Below, piece after piece: positions 21,411 through 33,700 of a stretch of 62,810 bases of DNA. Position numbers and translations under genes: made by a program. Source of the stretch: a virus; IMG/VR virus record IMGVR_UViG_3300025652_007521, positions 1-62,810 of that record; one strand, written 5' to 3'. Each line of letters begins with the position of its first letter. Positions within the stretch are counted from its first letter, which is position 1. The notes under the pieces are model-generated. The model saw only the letters and a list, made by a program, of their open reading frames with translations, was not told the origin of the DNA and ran no database searches.

Positions 21411-24400
21411 ATGGCTCAGCAAAGTTTAAAAAACCTAGATTCATTTTCAAGAGGGTATATTGAAGATGTTCGTTCTAACGTAGATTTTGATACGACTTTA
21501 AGAGCTATTACTTCTTATAAAGTATCAAATGGATTTACAGCATATCTAGATAGTCCACCAATAAATTTAGTCGATGGTAGTCCGTATGACCCATTAGAAA
21601 ATTCTATTATTGGTAAAGTAATGTCCGGCATTGGCATTATTGGAAATCCTCGAGTCACATCAATAGCTGATGATGGCCTATCGCTAACATTTGATCAGGC
21701 TCAAACATTCGGTAACATATTTGAAGGTGTTGCTCTTACATTTAGTGATGCTAATTCTGGCATTGATCAGTATGAATTAACTGGTTCTGCTATAGCAAGA
21801 TCGAAAGAAGATATTCGAATTGATAATCTAATTCCGGAAGAATTATTAGATTACGCAACTAGTTCAGCTTATGGTGGTAACCAAACTGGTGGAATACGTA
21901 CATTCTTAGAGTCTTACTACAAGTTTATGAACTTAGAAGAATTTACATATAAAGCTATAGAAGTATTCGAAGATGTTGTTATTGACAATACTGCTATTTT
22001 TAGAATCAACGAGCCGGGTAAGTTTTTTCAAAGAAATTTAGTATTAGGTGCAAAGTTTTTTGACGCTGACGGAAATACATTATTAGTTGGTGATGAAGAT
22101 GGAACACCGACTCAAACGGGCGAGCCAATATTATTAGATGATAGCGCTCTATTAACACCCGGGCAAGGTTATCAAATTGTAGATTTAGGTAATGGTACAA
22201 GCGAAAATATTGCGGCTGGTATTAATAATATTTCAACTCAAGATTTTGTTGAATATAATTTAAATGATACTTTTATTGCAACTGACGATGGAAGTGCTTA
22301 TGATGTAACTCGCGGATCTGTACCGGTAGCTGTTAAACTCCTTATTTATCCAGAAACAATCGATGATATTTTTACTGGAAATATTAGTATCAGTAATGCT
22401 AATAAATTGCCAGGTCGTATAGCAGATAGTCCAGAGCCAACAGGTAGAACTTTAAATATTTATGGTTTATCACCAAGATTGAATAAACGTAAATTAAGAA
22501 TGGAAGTTTATCTTCTTAACTATGTTAATTCTGGACCATCATATCGCATAAACACAATTGAAGATTCTTTAAATTTAAATGAAGCTCAAGAAGAGTTTTT
22601 AGATTTAATGCAAAGGGAAATTGCTCCAGCATTAGATAAAACCTCACCTATTGATAAAAGAGCAGTATACGAAAAAATTATCGATTTTTATAAAATCAAA
22701 GGTTCTCAAGAGTCGATAGAAACATTCTTTAAGTTATTGTACAATGAACATGAAGTTCAGGTCGCTTATCCGTGGGATAATACATTAAAACCATCTGACG
22801 GTATGTTTGATGCAAATTCAGCTTTGGCCAATAACTATAAATTTAATGGAGAAATTGAATCTAGCGATAATGCTAATAATGATTTATTTGGTAAATCTAT
22901 TTCAATATGTGGTAATAGTTTTGCTGCTGGTGCACCGAATGAAGGTTCTGCCGGAACTAATGCTGGTGCAGTATACGTCTTTAATACGGTAAATAGTGGT
23001 AAAAATTGGGTTCAAGAATCTAAAATAGTAGCTAGTCAACCTGTAAGTGGTCAAGCGGAATCAGATCATTTTGGCAATTGTGTATCTCTTGATGGTAACA
23101 CAATGGCTATATCCTCGCCAGGCGATAAAACATCATACAATGTAACAAATACTGGTTCAGTTGAAATCTGGGATAGATCAGTAGATATAAGTGGAAATAA
23201 TGTTTGGAGATTTACTACTAAAATTGTTCCCGCATCAAATGAGGGTATAAGATTCGCAGCGGGCAATGAGTCAGTTTCATTAGATCAAAACTATCTTGTA
23301 GTTGGTCATAAAAGTCATACTGGTACTGGAGATCATCCTGAAGGTGCCGCTTTAGTATATAAAAGAGTTGGTTCGACTTGGACAAGGATTCAAACAATAC
23401 GAGCTCCCGGTATTTTACATAGTAGAGTAGCAGGTAATAACTCCTTTGCTGAAACCGTTGTAATACGAGGTAAATATTTAGTTGTTTCTTTCCAAAATTA
23501 TTCTACTTCAGCAAATACTAAAACTGGTAGAGTTGTTGTTTATAAGAAAGACGATGTAAGCGAGTTATATGAATTAGATGCAATATTAGAACCAACTAAT
23601 GATTTACCTAATCAACAATTTGGATATGCAATTGATATTACAAATGTTGAAAATGGAACCCCGCGGATTGGTTTAACAAGTCGTGATAATCCGTATCATA
23701 CTGTTTATATTTTCGAAAGAAGTGAAAGTACTGAAGGTGTCGGTTCTTGGATAGCAATTAACTCTTTACCTAGTTATGTTATTCCTTCTATTAGAGATAA
23801 CACTAACTATGGTGCAATTGTTCGAATAGATGGCAATAATTTAATTGTAGGTGAACATGGTTTTGATGATGGTGTTATTACAAATAATGGTAAAATATAT
23901 CATTATGAATTTAATGAAGATACGTCAGTGTGGAATCCTAAAGAACAATATAGAGGCGATATAGCAGCCTTAGAACATAATTTTGGATTTGGATTAGATA
24001 TATCTCACGATGATGAAAATTATATGATTGTTGGTGCGCCTGGTAAAACAGATGGAAACGGTAATCAAAAGGGAATCTCTAGAGCTTTCGCTCGACCAAA
24101 AATATTAGGTAATTATGCTACTAATGCTGGATTTTTATCAGAAAAAAGTATAAAGGTTCATGATTCTGATTTCTATCAGAAATTTTCCTATGTAGTAAAA
24201 GTTGCTCGTAATTTATCACAATGGAAAGAGCCATTTGATAAATTAATACATGCTGCTGGATTTAAATACTTTGGTGAAGTATTAATGGTTATTCAAGCAG
24301 TAAGAGCTGTACTGGGTGACGATAATCCTGATACAACCGTAGGTATTGGTGATGACACATTAGTATACCCAAATTCGTATAGTGCATCTCCTGCATTTAG

Positions 24401-25973
24401 AAGAACGTTCTCATCAATGCCTGGTGTACAACCGGGTTACATTGGTATTGAAGACATTGGTTTACTTATTGAAGCAATTGCTTCTACTTTTGGTATTGTT
24501 GGTGTTGCACGAACGAATAGAGATGCTAAGCTATCTCTTAAATCAGCTACACAAAATGGCGGATTAATTGATATATCGATTTCAGAACCTGGACATGGCT
24601 ATCCTTCAGTACCTGCTATTACATTAAGTGGTGACGGATCTGGAGCAACCGCGACTGCTACAATAAATTCTAAAGGTGAAGTTAATAAAGTAATAATTAG
24701 TGGTCCACATAACTCGTTTAATACTGAAGGTCTTAGTACAGATTCAGGTAGATCGCCCGGTACATACAATAATATAACAACTGGAGGCACTAGATCTTCT
24801 GGCAGTGGTACTGGTGGTGAAGTAACAATTGTTGTAGATTCTAATAAAGATATTCACAGTATTACTTCAACCACAGCTGGTAGTGGTTATGAAATTGGCG
24901 AAATTATTACAATCCCTGGTTCGGCTGTAGGAGGTGGTGGTTCATTTACATTTACAGTTGCTAGTGTTGGTACAGGCTATCAGATAGGTGGAACGCTTAT
25001 TGCAATACAAACTCTTGCGCAAGAGAATGCAGACGACGGGCTCAGTGGTGATAATCAAATTGTTGCAAGTACAATTGGTAAGCTTAATTCGACATCTCTA
25101 GGTTTGGACTTAGTTGGATTAAATAAAAAAGAATATGTAACTACGCCCGTAATTAGAATTTCTTCTCCTGATGCTCGTGGGACAGATGGATTACCTTTAT
25201 CAACAAATATACAAGCTGCTGCAACTTTAACGAGAGATACAACAACTAAACGAATAACAGGATTTACAATTACAAATCCTGGATATGGTTATTTAAATGA
25301 TGCTACAATTAAAATTGAAAGCCATACTGCAAAACGTGCACCAGATTATATGCACAAAAAGATTATTCCAGCTAATCATGATATTGAAATAAAAGGAACA
25401 TTAGCAGAAAATAGTTATTTTGAGCGAAAAAATATTATGTCAATTACTGAATATGATTTGAGGGTTGCAGCTAAAACAAATAGTGTAGGTAATGCATTTT
25501 ATATTAACAACATTGAATCATCATCTTCATTAATATTACTTCGTGGAAGTAGACATAGATTTTCACAAAGTCATCCAAGTAATGAAGGTCACCCTTTAAG
25601 GTTTTCTAGAGGGGTAGATGGAGCACATGAAAACGCAGTCGAATTTTCAGGTAACATAACTGAAGTTGGAATTCCTGGGCAAGAAGGCTCTTATACAGAA
25701 ATTACAATTCCAGAAGATGCTCCACCAACAATATACTACTATTGTCAAAACCATAGTGGTATGGGAGGTTCTTTTAATATATTTGGTAGAAATATGGCTA
25801 AAGAAAATCCTGCATTTTTGGGACAAAAGAAATTCCAAGGGAATTATCAAATATATATGTTCGATGAAGTTATAATCGAAGATATTTACAACTCAACTGC
25901 TGATGGAACTAGTATAAATAATATAAACGCACAAGCTAGTTTATCAGACGCAATTACGAATAAAACAATATAG
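21411..25973 (+). CDS. 7: Large baseplate wedge protein, gp7-like, with added domains
   Basis: 1520 aa, about half again T4 gp7 (1032). Its place between gp6 and gp8 is that of gp7, which forms the wedge core. The first 450 residues look like the wedge part (FSRGYIEDVRSNVDFDT near the start; YEKIIDFYKIKGSQESIETFFKLLY about 423-447). Residues about 480-900 are an FG-GAP-like propeller with repeated FG.S+S..G......AP..G..GAVYVF units. Residues about 1050-1320 are Gly-rich beta, including TITNPGYGYLNDA. Residues about 1370-1456 form a cupredoxin-like domain ending YYYCQNHSGMGG. The gp7 assignment is mainly positional. Confidence 0.6.
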   Translation: MAQQSLKNLDSFSRGYIEDVRSNVDFDTTLRAITSYKVSNGFTAYLDSPPINLVDGSPYDPLENSIIGKVMSGIGIIGNPRVTSIADDGLSLTFDQAQTFGNIFEGVALTFSDANSGIDQYELTGSAIARSKEDIRIDNLIPEELLDYATSSAYGGNQTGGIRTFLESYYKFMNLEEFTYKAIEVFEDVVIDNTAIFRINEPGKFFQRNLVLGAKFFDADGNTLLVGDEDGTPTQTGEPILLDDSALLTPGQGYQIVDLGNGTSENIAAGINNISTQDFVEYNLNDTFIATDDGSAYDVTRGSVPVAVKLLIYPETIDDIFTGNISISNANKLPGRIADSPEPTGRTLNIYGLSPRLNKRKLRMEVYLLNYVNSGPSYRINTIEDSLNLNEAQEEFLDLMQREIAPALDKTSPIDKRAVYEKIIDFYKIKGSQESIETFFKLLYNEHEVQVAYPWDNTLKPSDGMFDANSALANNYKFNGEIESSDNANNDLFGKSISICGNSFAAGAPNEGSAGTNAGAVYVFNTVNSGKNWVQESKIVASQPVSGQAESDHFGNCVSLDGNTMAISSPGDKTSYNVTNTGSVEIWDRSVDISGNNVWRFTTKIVPASNEGIRFAAGNESVSLDQNYLVVGHKSHTGTGDHPEGAALVYKRVGSTWTRIQTIRAPGILHSRVAGNNSFAETVVIRGKYLVVSFQNYSTSANTKTGRVVVYKKDDVSELYELDAILEPTNDLPNQQFGYAIDITNVENGTPRIGLTSRDNPYHTVYIFERSESTEGVGSWIAINSLPSYVIPSIRDNTNYGAIVRIDGNNLIVGEHGFDDGVITNNGKIYHYEFNEDTSVWNPKEQYRGDIAALEHNFGFGLDISHDDENYMIVGAPGKTDGNGNQKGISRAFARPKILGNYATNAGFLSEKSIKVHDSDFYQKFSYVVKVARNLSQWKEPFDKLIHAAGFKYFGEVLMVIQAVRAVLGDDNPDTTVGIGDDTLVYPNSYSASPAFRRTFSSMPGVQPGYIGIEDIGLLIEAIASTFGIVGVARTNRDAKLSLKSATQNGGLIDISISEPGHGYPSVPAITLSGDGSGATATATINSKGEVNKVIISGPHNSFNTEGLSTDSGRSPGTYNNITTGGTRSSGSGTGGEVTIVVDSNKDIHSITSTTAGSGYEIGEIITIPGSAVGGGGSFTFTVASVGTGYQIGGTLIAIQTLAQENADDGLSGDNQIVASTIGKLNSTSLGLDLVGLNKKEYVTTPVIRISSPDARGTDGLPLSTNIQAAATLTRDTTTKRITGFTITNPGYGYLNDATIKIESHTAKRAPDYMHKKIIPANHDIEIKGTLAENSYFERKNIMSITEYDLRVAAKTNSVGNAFYINNIESSSSLILLRGSRHRFSQSHPSNEGHPLRFSRGVDGAHENAVEFSGNITEVGIPGQEGSYTEITIPEDAPPTIYYYCQNHSGMGGSFNIFGRNMAKENPAFLGQKKFQGNYQIYMFDEVIIEDIYNSTADGTSINNINAQASLSDAITNKTI
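25913..25920 (+). promoter_or_regulatory. Possible late promoter for gp8
   Basis: A perfect TATAAATA near the 3' end of the gp7-like gene, giving a predicted leader of about 57 nt to gp8. In AT-rich coding DNA it could be chance. Confidence 0.4.
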
Positions 25974-25982
25974 GAATATGTC

Positions 25983-27719
25983 ATGGCCGCTATAATTTCG
26001 GGAAATTTTAGATCACTTAACGCTGCAGCTTTTGTTGATGAAGTAAAAGGTGATAGAAGTAACATATACATTGGATTAGGTAAATCTAGTCCATGGGGAG
26101 GTACAACTACTGCTAATACTAGTGACACAAATGCACCAGCTCCTACTGATACACTAGATGCTATTAATGAAGCACGTCAACAAATGATTGGTATGAAGCT
26201 AGTAACTGATCAGGATATATCGCACGTTATACCAAGATATGACTGGGTCGCAGGTGCTGAGTTTGTTGCATGGGATTCAACTGATCCAGCTATTTTTGAT
26301 AAAGCTTTTTATTGTCTAACTTCAGACTTTAAAGTCTATAAGTGTATTGTTGCTCCAATTTCTGGTGGAGTATCTGATGTACCAACTCATGTAGATGCAA
26401 ATATTACTGCAACTTCTGACGGCTATCATTGGAAATATATGTATACTATTCTTGCTTCTGATTCAGAAAAGTTCCTAACAAATTCATATTTGCCTGTTAA
26501 AACTCTAACAGAAGAAACTAAAGCCCAGGTAGCTGCAACTATTACTGCAAATGCAACAACCTTTACAATTGATAATGAAAATCCACGAATCATGGTTGGT
26601 CAAACAATTACTGCTATTGCTAACGGTGCAACAGAGCCTTCCATCACCGCGGACACGGTAGTTACTGCAGTAAGTGGTAAAACAATTACTGCTTCTGCGA
26701 GTATACCAGCTCTTGCCGATGGAAATATCGTTACCTTTGGTGATTTCCTTATTACCGATCCTAAATTTTCGCAACAACAATCACAAGCCGCCTCTCGTGA
26801 ATTAACTAGTGCTCAAGGTATTCACAGATTGAAACTAATAAATGGTGGTAGTGGTTATGATAATACTGGTGCTGCAACATCATTAACTATTACAGGTGAT
26901 GGCAGCGGTCTTGTTACAACAGGAACAATTAATTCTAACTATATATCTGGTGGGTCTTTCGTTAGTGACATTATTATTACTGGTGATAATGCTACTAACC
27001 AAGCTGATAACGTTGGTGCTGATTTTAGTGTTGCACAAGCAACAATTACTTCTACAACTTCTGGTGCATCTGGTGCAGAATATATTCCAATTATTTCACC
27101 TCGAGGACGTCCTGGATTTAATACTTCGCATGCAAACGGTGGTCATGGTTGTGATCCTGTATTTGAACTTGGTGGTTTCTATGTTGGCATTAACGTACAA
27201 ATAAGCGGTACTGTTGATAGTGAAATTGCTAATACACAAGACTTTAGACAAATATCACTTTTACGAAACCCTCTTATTAGTGGTGTAATTCCTGTCGATC
27301 CACCCACTGCAATTAATACACTAAAATATATTGAATATGTAACTGGTTATGATGATAAAGCATTGCAATTAGCTCAACTTGTACAACAAAATGATTATGT
27401 ACTTGAAAATACTAGCTCTGGATTTAAAGGATATATAGTTAATATAGATATAGCTACTGATAAAAGAAGAATCTATTATTTCCAAAATGATTTAACCGGT
27501 TATGTTACAGCAACCTCTGCTGATATGGTCGTTAAAACTGGAGGTCAGGTGCAGGACGATTATGCTTTAGCTGCTGGTAATTTATCAGCAGATCCAATAA
27601 AACCAGCACCAGAAAACTTTAATGCTGGATCAGGTGAAATGTTATTTTTAGAAAATAGAGATCCGATTCAAAGAAGTACATCTCAAATTGAAGATGTTAA
27701 ACTAATTATAGAATTTTAA
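25983..27719 (+). CDS. 8: Baseplate wedge protein gp8
   Basis: 578 aa (T4 gp8 is 334). T4-like landmarks are IYIGLGKSSPWGG, VIPRYDWVAG, DGYHWKYMYTI, FRQISLLRNP, and the C-terminal GEMLFLENRDPIQRS (T4 GEMIYMENRPPI) ending in IIEF. About 200 extra residues form a Gly/Thr-rich beta insertion in the middle (about 175-400). gp8 dimers join gp7, gp10 and gp53 in the wedge. It has a weak ribosome site (AGGAAT). It follows the gp7-like gene in T4 order. Confidence 0.92.
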   Translation: MAAIISGNFRSLNAAAFVDEVKGDRSNIYIGLGKSSPWGGTTTANTSDTNAPAPTDTLDAINEARQQMIGMKLVTDQDISHVIPRYDWVAGAEFVAWDSTDPAIFDKAFYCLTSDFKVYKCIVAPISGGVSDVPTHVDANITATSDGYHWKYMYTILASDSEKFLTNSYLPVKTLTEETKAQVAATITANATTFTIDNENPRIMVGQTITAIANGATEPSITADTVVTAVSGKTITASASIPALADGNIVTFGDFLITDPKFSQQQSQAASRELTSAQGIHRLKLINGGSGYDNTGAATSLTITGDGSGLVTTGTINSNYISGGSFVSDIIITGDNATNQADNVGADFSVAQATITSTTSGASGAEYIPIISPRGRPGFNTSHANGGHGCDPVFELGGFYVGINVQISGTVDSEIANTQDFRQISLLRNPLISGVIPVDPPTAINTLKYIEYVTGYDDKALQLAQLVQQNDYVLENTSSGFKGYIVNIDIATDKRRIYYFQNDLTGYVTATSADMVVKTGGQVQDDYALAAGNLSADPIKPAPENFNAGSGEMLFLENRDPIQRSTSQIEDVKLIIEF

Positions 27720-27736
27720 GACGAGACTTATAAAAT

Positions 27737-30700
27737 ATGGCAATTACAACGTTAAATAAGAATCCTAATAGTGCGTATACATTAGATGATTTCGATGAAA
27801 CTAAAAACTATCATCGAGTATTGTTTAAACCTGGCGTTGCCGTACAAGCACGCGAGCTTACGCAAATGCAAACTGCCATACAGCGTCAAATTGATTATCA
27901 TGGACAATATACATTCCCTGATGGCGCGCGTGTAGTTGGTGGTAAACCTTCTATTGAGTTTAACTATGATTATATTCAGATAGAAGATGCTTTTACATCT
28001 GGCGGTCAGGCCTATGTAACTTCCTCATATCTTGCAGATTATAAAGGTAGTACTATCGTAGGTGCAACAAGTGGTGTAAAAGCTACTGTACTTCAGGCGA
28101 TTAATCAAGTTGGCGTTGATGTTAATGATTCTACAAAAAAAGGTATTTTAGAAAACTCCGGCGGCGATGCTATTACGTTATATGTTCAATATACGTCTGG
28201 CGATGGTGATGCAGCCAATGGTACTGGTGGAACAAATAAAACGTTTTTAGCTGGTGAAATAATTAAACTTTTAGCTGCAAATGGTAGTGAAATTACTTCG
28301 AAGAAAACTCGTGTAGGTGGATTTGGTAATGGTGATACACTTGATGGCGGTTCTTCATCAACTGCAACTGCTACTGAATTTATTGGAACAACCTTTGTTG
28401 ATGATCCTACTAGTGATTCAAATATTCCTGCAGCAACTGCAGTAGGACTTGGTTCTCAGGCTGTTATTGAAGAAGGCGCATATTTTATCAAAGGTACATT
28501 CGTTTATGTTCCAGCTCAATCGGTAATATTAGACAAATACACAAATAGTCCTTCATACATTATTGGTTTAAGTGTTACAGAATCAGTTGTTTCAGCTACG
28601 GTAGATTCTACTCTTAATGATAATGCCGCAGGTACTACAAACCTAGCTGCTCCTGGTGCTGATAGATATAAAATTACAACTAAATTAATTAAAACACCAA
28701 AAGATGCAAACCCTAATGATGAATTTAACCAATATGTATTATTGCTAACAACCGATGAAGGAATTATTGCATCTGATAAGTCTAATGGTGATCCAAATAA
28801 TACAACCGAATTTAGTGCAAGATTAGCAACTAGAACAAAAGAAGAGTCTGGCAATTACTCAATATCACCTTTTAAATATGATGTAAGAAACTATTTAAAT
28901 AACGAAGGTGGTAATAACGGTTTTAAAACTGCTGCAGCAATTATAGCTGATGGAGATGCTGCTAATACACAAGCAGCTAAAATTTATGGTAACAATCATC
29001 TTGCATTTGGTATTGAGCCGAATACAATGTATGTAGATGGTTATAGAATAGAAAATCTAAAAACACGATACATAAAAATTGAAAAACCACGCACTGATAC
29101 CTTAGCGTTTGGTGACGTTGAAAGAGAAATAAACTATGGTAATTTCTTTATTGTTGATTCATCGACTGTTAGAGGTATGCCAGATATTAATGACTATACC
29201 ATTGCAACATTGCAAAATACAAGTAATAATAGCACAGCGATTGCACACTTTAAGGATATTACAGGTGCTGGCCCAACTTCCGGAAGAACACAAGGGAAAG
29301 TAAGATACGAACATGTTGTTGCGCATGCATCTACAAATAACTTTAAGAAAACTGCATCTGATGGAACAGTAACCACAGGTGTTGATCTTACAGTAAGTAA
29401 TAATGTCAGTGGTGTCGGTCTTATTTTTGATTTAGAAATTATGTATGATGGTTCTTGTATTATTACCATGCTTGATGGCGGTAATAACTATGCTACCAAT
29501 TGGGATCTAACAATTCCTGCATCCGAACTTGGAGGTGGATCTACTGCTCTACATTTAGACGGTACATTATTAGGTATAGGTACATGTCGAACTAGATCTC
29601 TTGAAAAACATCCTAGTAGTTCTGATAATTCACTAGCTAGATTACATGTATTCGATGTAAATATGACTCGCGGATCGTTGACAGATGTTAAGCATATTGT
29701 GCAAGAGCACGAAGGTGGAGATGGTGGTGATTTCCAAGATTTTGCCGCAACGATTCCTACTGCTCATATAGGTAAGTTATTTACGAATGCAAGATCTGGT
29801 GGTGCAACATCGATGTTATTCCGTTTACCATATAGATCAATTAAGCATCTCGGATCACATGTATCTCCAACTGCTGAGGTTCCACGAGTAAGATTGAAGA
29901 AAAAAGTTAAATTTAATAAAACCGCTAATAACTCTACTAGTGCAACTTTTGACTTATCTACAGGCGAATCATTATACGGCAATACTGGCTTTTTAACACA
30001 AGATGGTAGTGGACTTGCTTTTACAACAAACGTGACAGAATCTGGTGGTACTGTTACTGTTACTGGATTAGATGCAACTGAAGATGACGCTGATTGTAAT
30101 ATTATTATTACTATTGAAAAGACGCAAACTGATCCAACTGGTAATAAATCTTTAAGAACTAAAACAGCTCAATGGTCTCAAACCGGTACTGCTCCTTTCA
30201 CTGGTTATAAATTTGACGGATATAGCGAAATTAGATTACATAAACCAGATGTTTCTCGAATATACTATGCATATGATAATTCAACTAAAATAAGCGGAAC
30301 AACTGCTGCTACGGTTAATACAATTGGTTCTACTACGCTGAAGTTAACTGCATCTGTATCGGGAATTATTCCTGGCATGCAAATTGTAAAAGCATCTACT
30401 GATACTGGTAATCTAGAGCCAATAAGTTATGGAACAGTAGTTAGTGTTGAAGTAGATGGCGGAGTAACTGTATTAACTTTAAGTAAACCTTTAATTGAAG
30501 CTGCCAATAGCCAAGGTATTATTCTTTTTGATAATATAAAGGATCAATTTACATCTGATGATGGCCAAAGAGAAGCATATTATGATGAAGCTAAGCTTAT
30601 TCCAAAAAATGCTGGTAGCGTGATTGCAGACTTAAGAGTTAAATTTAAATATTATTCTCACGGAACTGGTGACTATTTTACAATTGATTCACATAGTGGA

Positions 30701-33700
30701 GATGATAAAACTTATTACGCTAGACAATTTAATGGTTTGCCTTTAAGAGATTGTATTGACTTTAGACCAGTTAAAGCTGTAACAAATGGAACAAATTCTC
30801 CTGTATTAGGTAAAGAATTTTCTAGTGGTACAGGTGGTGTAGTCGGTAAGCCACCAGCTCAAGGTGAAAAAGTTACAACTGATATGGAATTTTATTTACC
30901 TCGTGTAGATAAAATCATAGTAGATAAAGAAGGAAAATTCGATGTTATTAAAGGTGAAACTGGATTAAATCCTACTATTCCAGAAGATCGATCTAATGCT
31001 ATGACCCTTTTCACATTATTCTTAAATGGATTTATGTTTAGAGCGCCACCTCAAAAAGATTATAAAGTTACGACTCATAACTATAAACGATATCAAATGA
31101 AAGATATTGGAAATCTTGATAAAAGAATTAAGAAGCTAGAATACTATACGTCTTTAAACTTTTTAGAAGCTTCGGCAACAAATCAACACATGGTTGATGA
31201 TTCTGGTAACCCTTTATTTAAAAATGGTATTTTTGTAGATTCATTTAAAGGTCACAATAAAGGTAATGTTAACCACCCAGATTATTTAAATGCTATTGAC
31301 AAATATCAAGGTGTTTTAAGACCACATTGTAATTTTAGAAATGTACCTCTACGCAGATATGCTAATGATATGAATCAAGGCACTGGTACAGAACCTAAGA
31401 GTTCTAAGATTGCTCTTAAAAATTCTATATACACATTGCCATATACTAATACTGCGTTTATCGAACAGCCCTATGCGGTTGATAGTATTAAAGTTAATCC
31501 ATACAATATCTTTACATGGGGCGGTACTATGCATCTTTCGCCCGATAGTGATGAATGGCTAGATACATATCATCGACCAGAAGTAACTATTGATCAAGAA
31601 GGTACAAGTGATGCTTTATTGGCAACACTGCTAGAGGAAAATGCTATAGGTACATTCTGGAATGAATGGGAAACAATATATACTGGAAAAGATATTGATC
31701 TTGTTAGTGAAAGAAACATGACTCTACAAGCAACACATGGTTGGAAATCTGGTGCGAATACTGTGGATGGAATCGGTGGAGATTGGTTGTCAAATCAAAC
31801 TCATACATATGATTTCCAAAGAGTAGATATTGATGCTTTATTAGCAGAACAAGATAACCCTAATCATGATTGGTTTGACGCTACTGCAACCGGTGGATCA
31901 GGCATGAGAATTAAGGTCAATGAAACAATACATGAAGAAACAACGTTTCATAACCAGGTAAGAGAAGGATTTAATAACTCTATTGTTTGGGATACAGAAT
32001 ATGAATCTCAAGGTAGTAAAGTAGTTGAGACAAATGTTATTCCACTTATGCGCCCACGTCATATATATTTTAGAGCTGAGCATTTGAAGCCTAACACTAG
32101 ATTCTATCCTTTCTTTGATGGTGTTGATGTAAGCGATTATTGTGTGGGCGTAGAATCTAATTATGGTCCTAATGGCTTTGTTGAGTTTTCGCAACAAGAA
32201 CAAATTAATGTTAATGCGAATTTTAATAAGACAAGCAGTACACCTCAAGGTGCACTTATTTCTGATGCAGGTGGTAAGTTATTTGGTAAGTTCTTAATAC
32301 CTAACAACGCAGCAGGATTAAGATTTAAAGTTGGTACAAAAGAATTTAGACTTTCCGATGACTCAACTAATAATACAACTACTGAAGTTTCTTATGCAGA
32401 AGCAAGTTACTTTGCACAAGGTCAAGCACAATACTTAGAGGAAACAATTCATTCTACCCGTGTTCCAAGTATTGAAACTACTCAACTAGCTAATTCACAA
32501 ACTATTAGAGAAGATGCAGTAACTAAAGTAAGTCAGAGAGTACAATATATCGATCCATTGGCGCAAACATTTATATGTGATCAGTCTGGTGGTATGTATA
32601 CAACTAAATTGGATTTATTTGTTGCTCGAGCCGATGATACTGGAGGTACTGCGGAAAAGGCAAGTATCCCATTGCGAGTAAGTTTACGATTGGTTGAAAA
32701 CGGTATACCAACACAGAAAATTGTTCCAGGTTCTGACGTAACTGTTTATTATAATTCTCAAACTAATGGTCATAACGCTAACGCATTAGTAGTAGGCGAT
32801 ACCTACACAATTAGAAATGTAGGTAACGCAAACTGGTCTAACGCTGGTTGGACTGCTAATCATGTTGGACCTAATGGTGATAAACATGGTTCAACTCCAT
32901 CTGTCGGCGATTCTTTTATATGTTCACATGCTACAAACGGTGGCGGTAGTACTGGTATCGCTCGAGCTGAAAATACATGTTATGCAGGTGATATTACAGA
33001 TGATGCTAGTGTCGCATGTCCTGTAACATTTGAACATCCTGTTTATTTGTCAGAGGCTACTGAATATTCAGTAGTACTAATTGCATCATCTGAGCTTTGG
33101 AAGGTATATTTCTCAGAAACTGGTAAATATGATATAACTGGTAATGCATCTCAACCAGCAATGATTGGTAAGCAACCATATAATGGTGTGTTCTTTACAT
33201 CACAAAATGCTTCTACATGGTCTCCTCATCAATTAAGAGATTTAAAGTTTAATTTATACCGTGCAAATTTTGATGTAAATAGTAGTTCAAGTAATGACAA
33301 TTATAAAATTAATTTTGTAAATGATAAACTAGAAGCAGATAGGCTAAGTAGTAATCCATTCCATTATATTTCAAAAGATAGCTCTAATACTGTAATTAGA
33401 GTTAGACATCCTAATCATGGTATGTATACTGGTAACCAAAAAGGAGCTGCAAGTACAAGTAAAAATAGTAACGTTGTTTTAAGTGGCTGTGTTAGTGAGA
33501 ATAACCTTACTGCAGCAAACTTAAATCGTAGCGCAGGATTTACAGTGCATGATATTGAGCACGATTCATATTGTATAACTGTACCTGGTGTCGCAACAAC
33601 TCTAAGTATTCGAGGTGGTGGTACTAATATATTTGCTAATGGTAATGCTCAATTTAATAGTTTTTATGTTTATAACGAAAACTTCCAACCATCTGGAACC

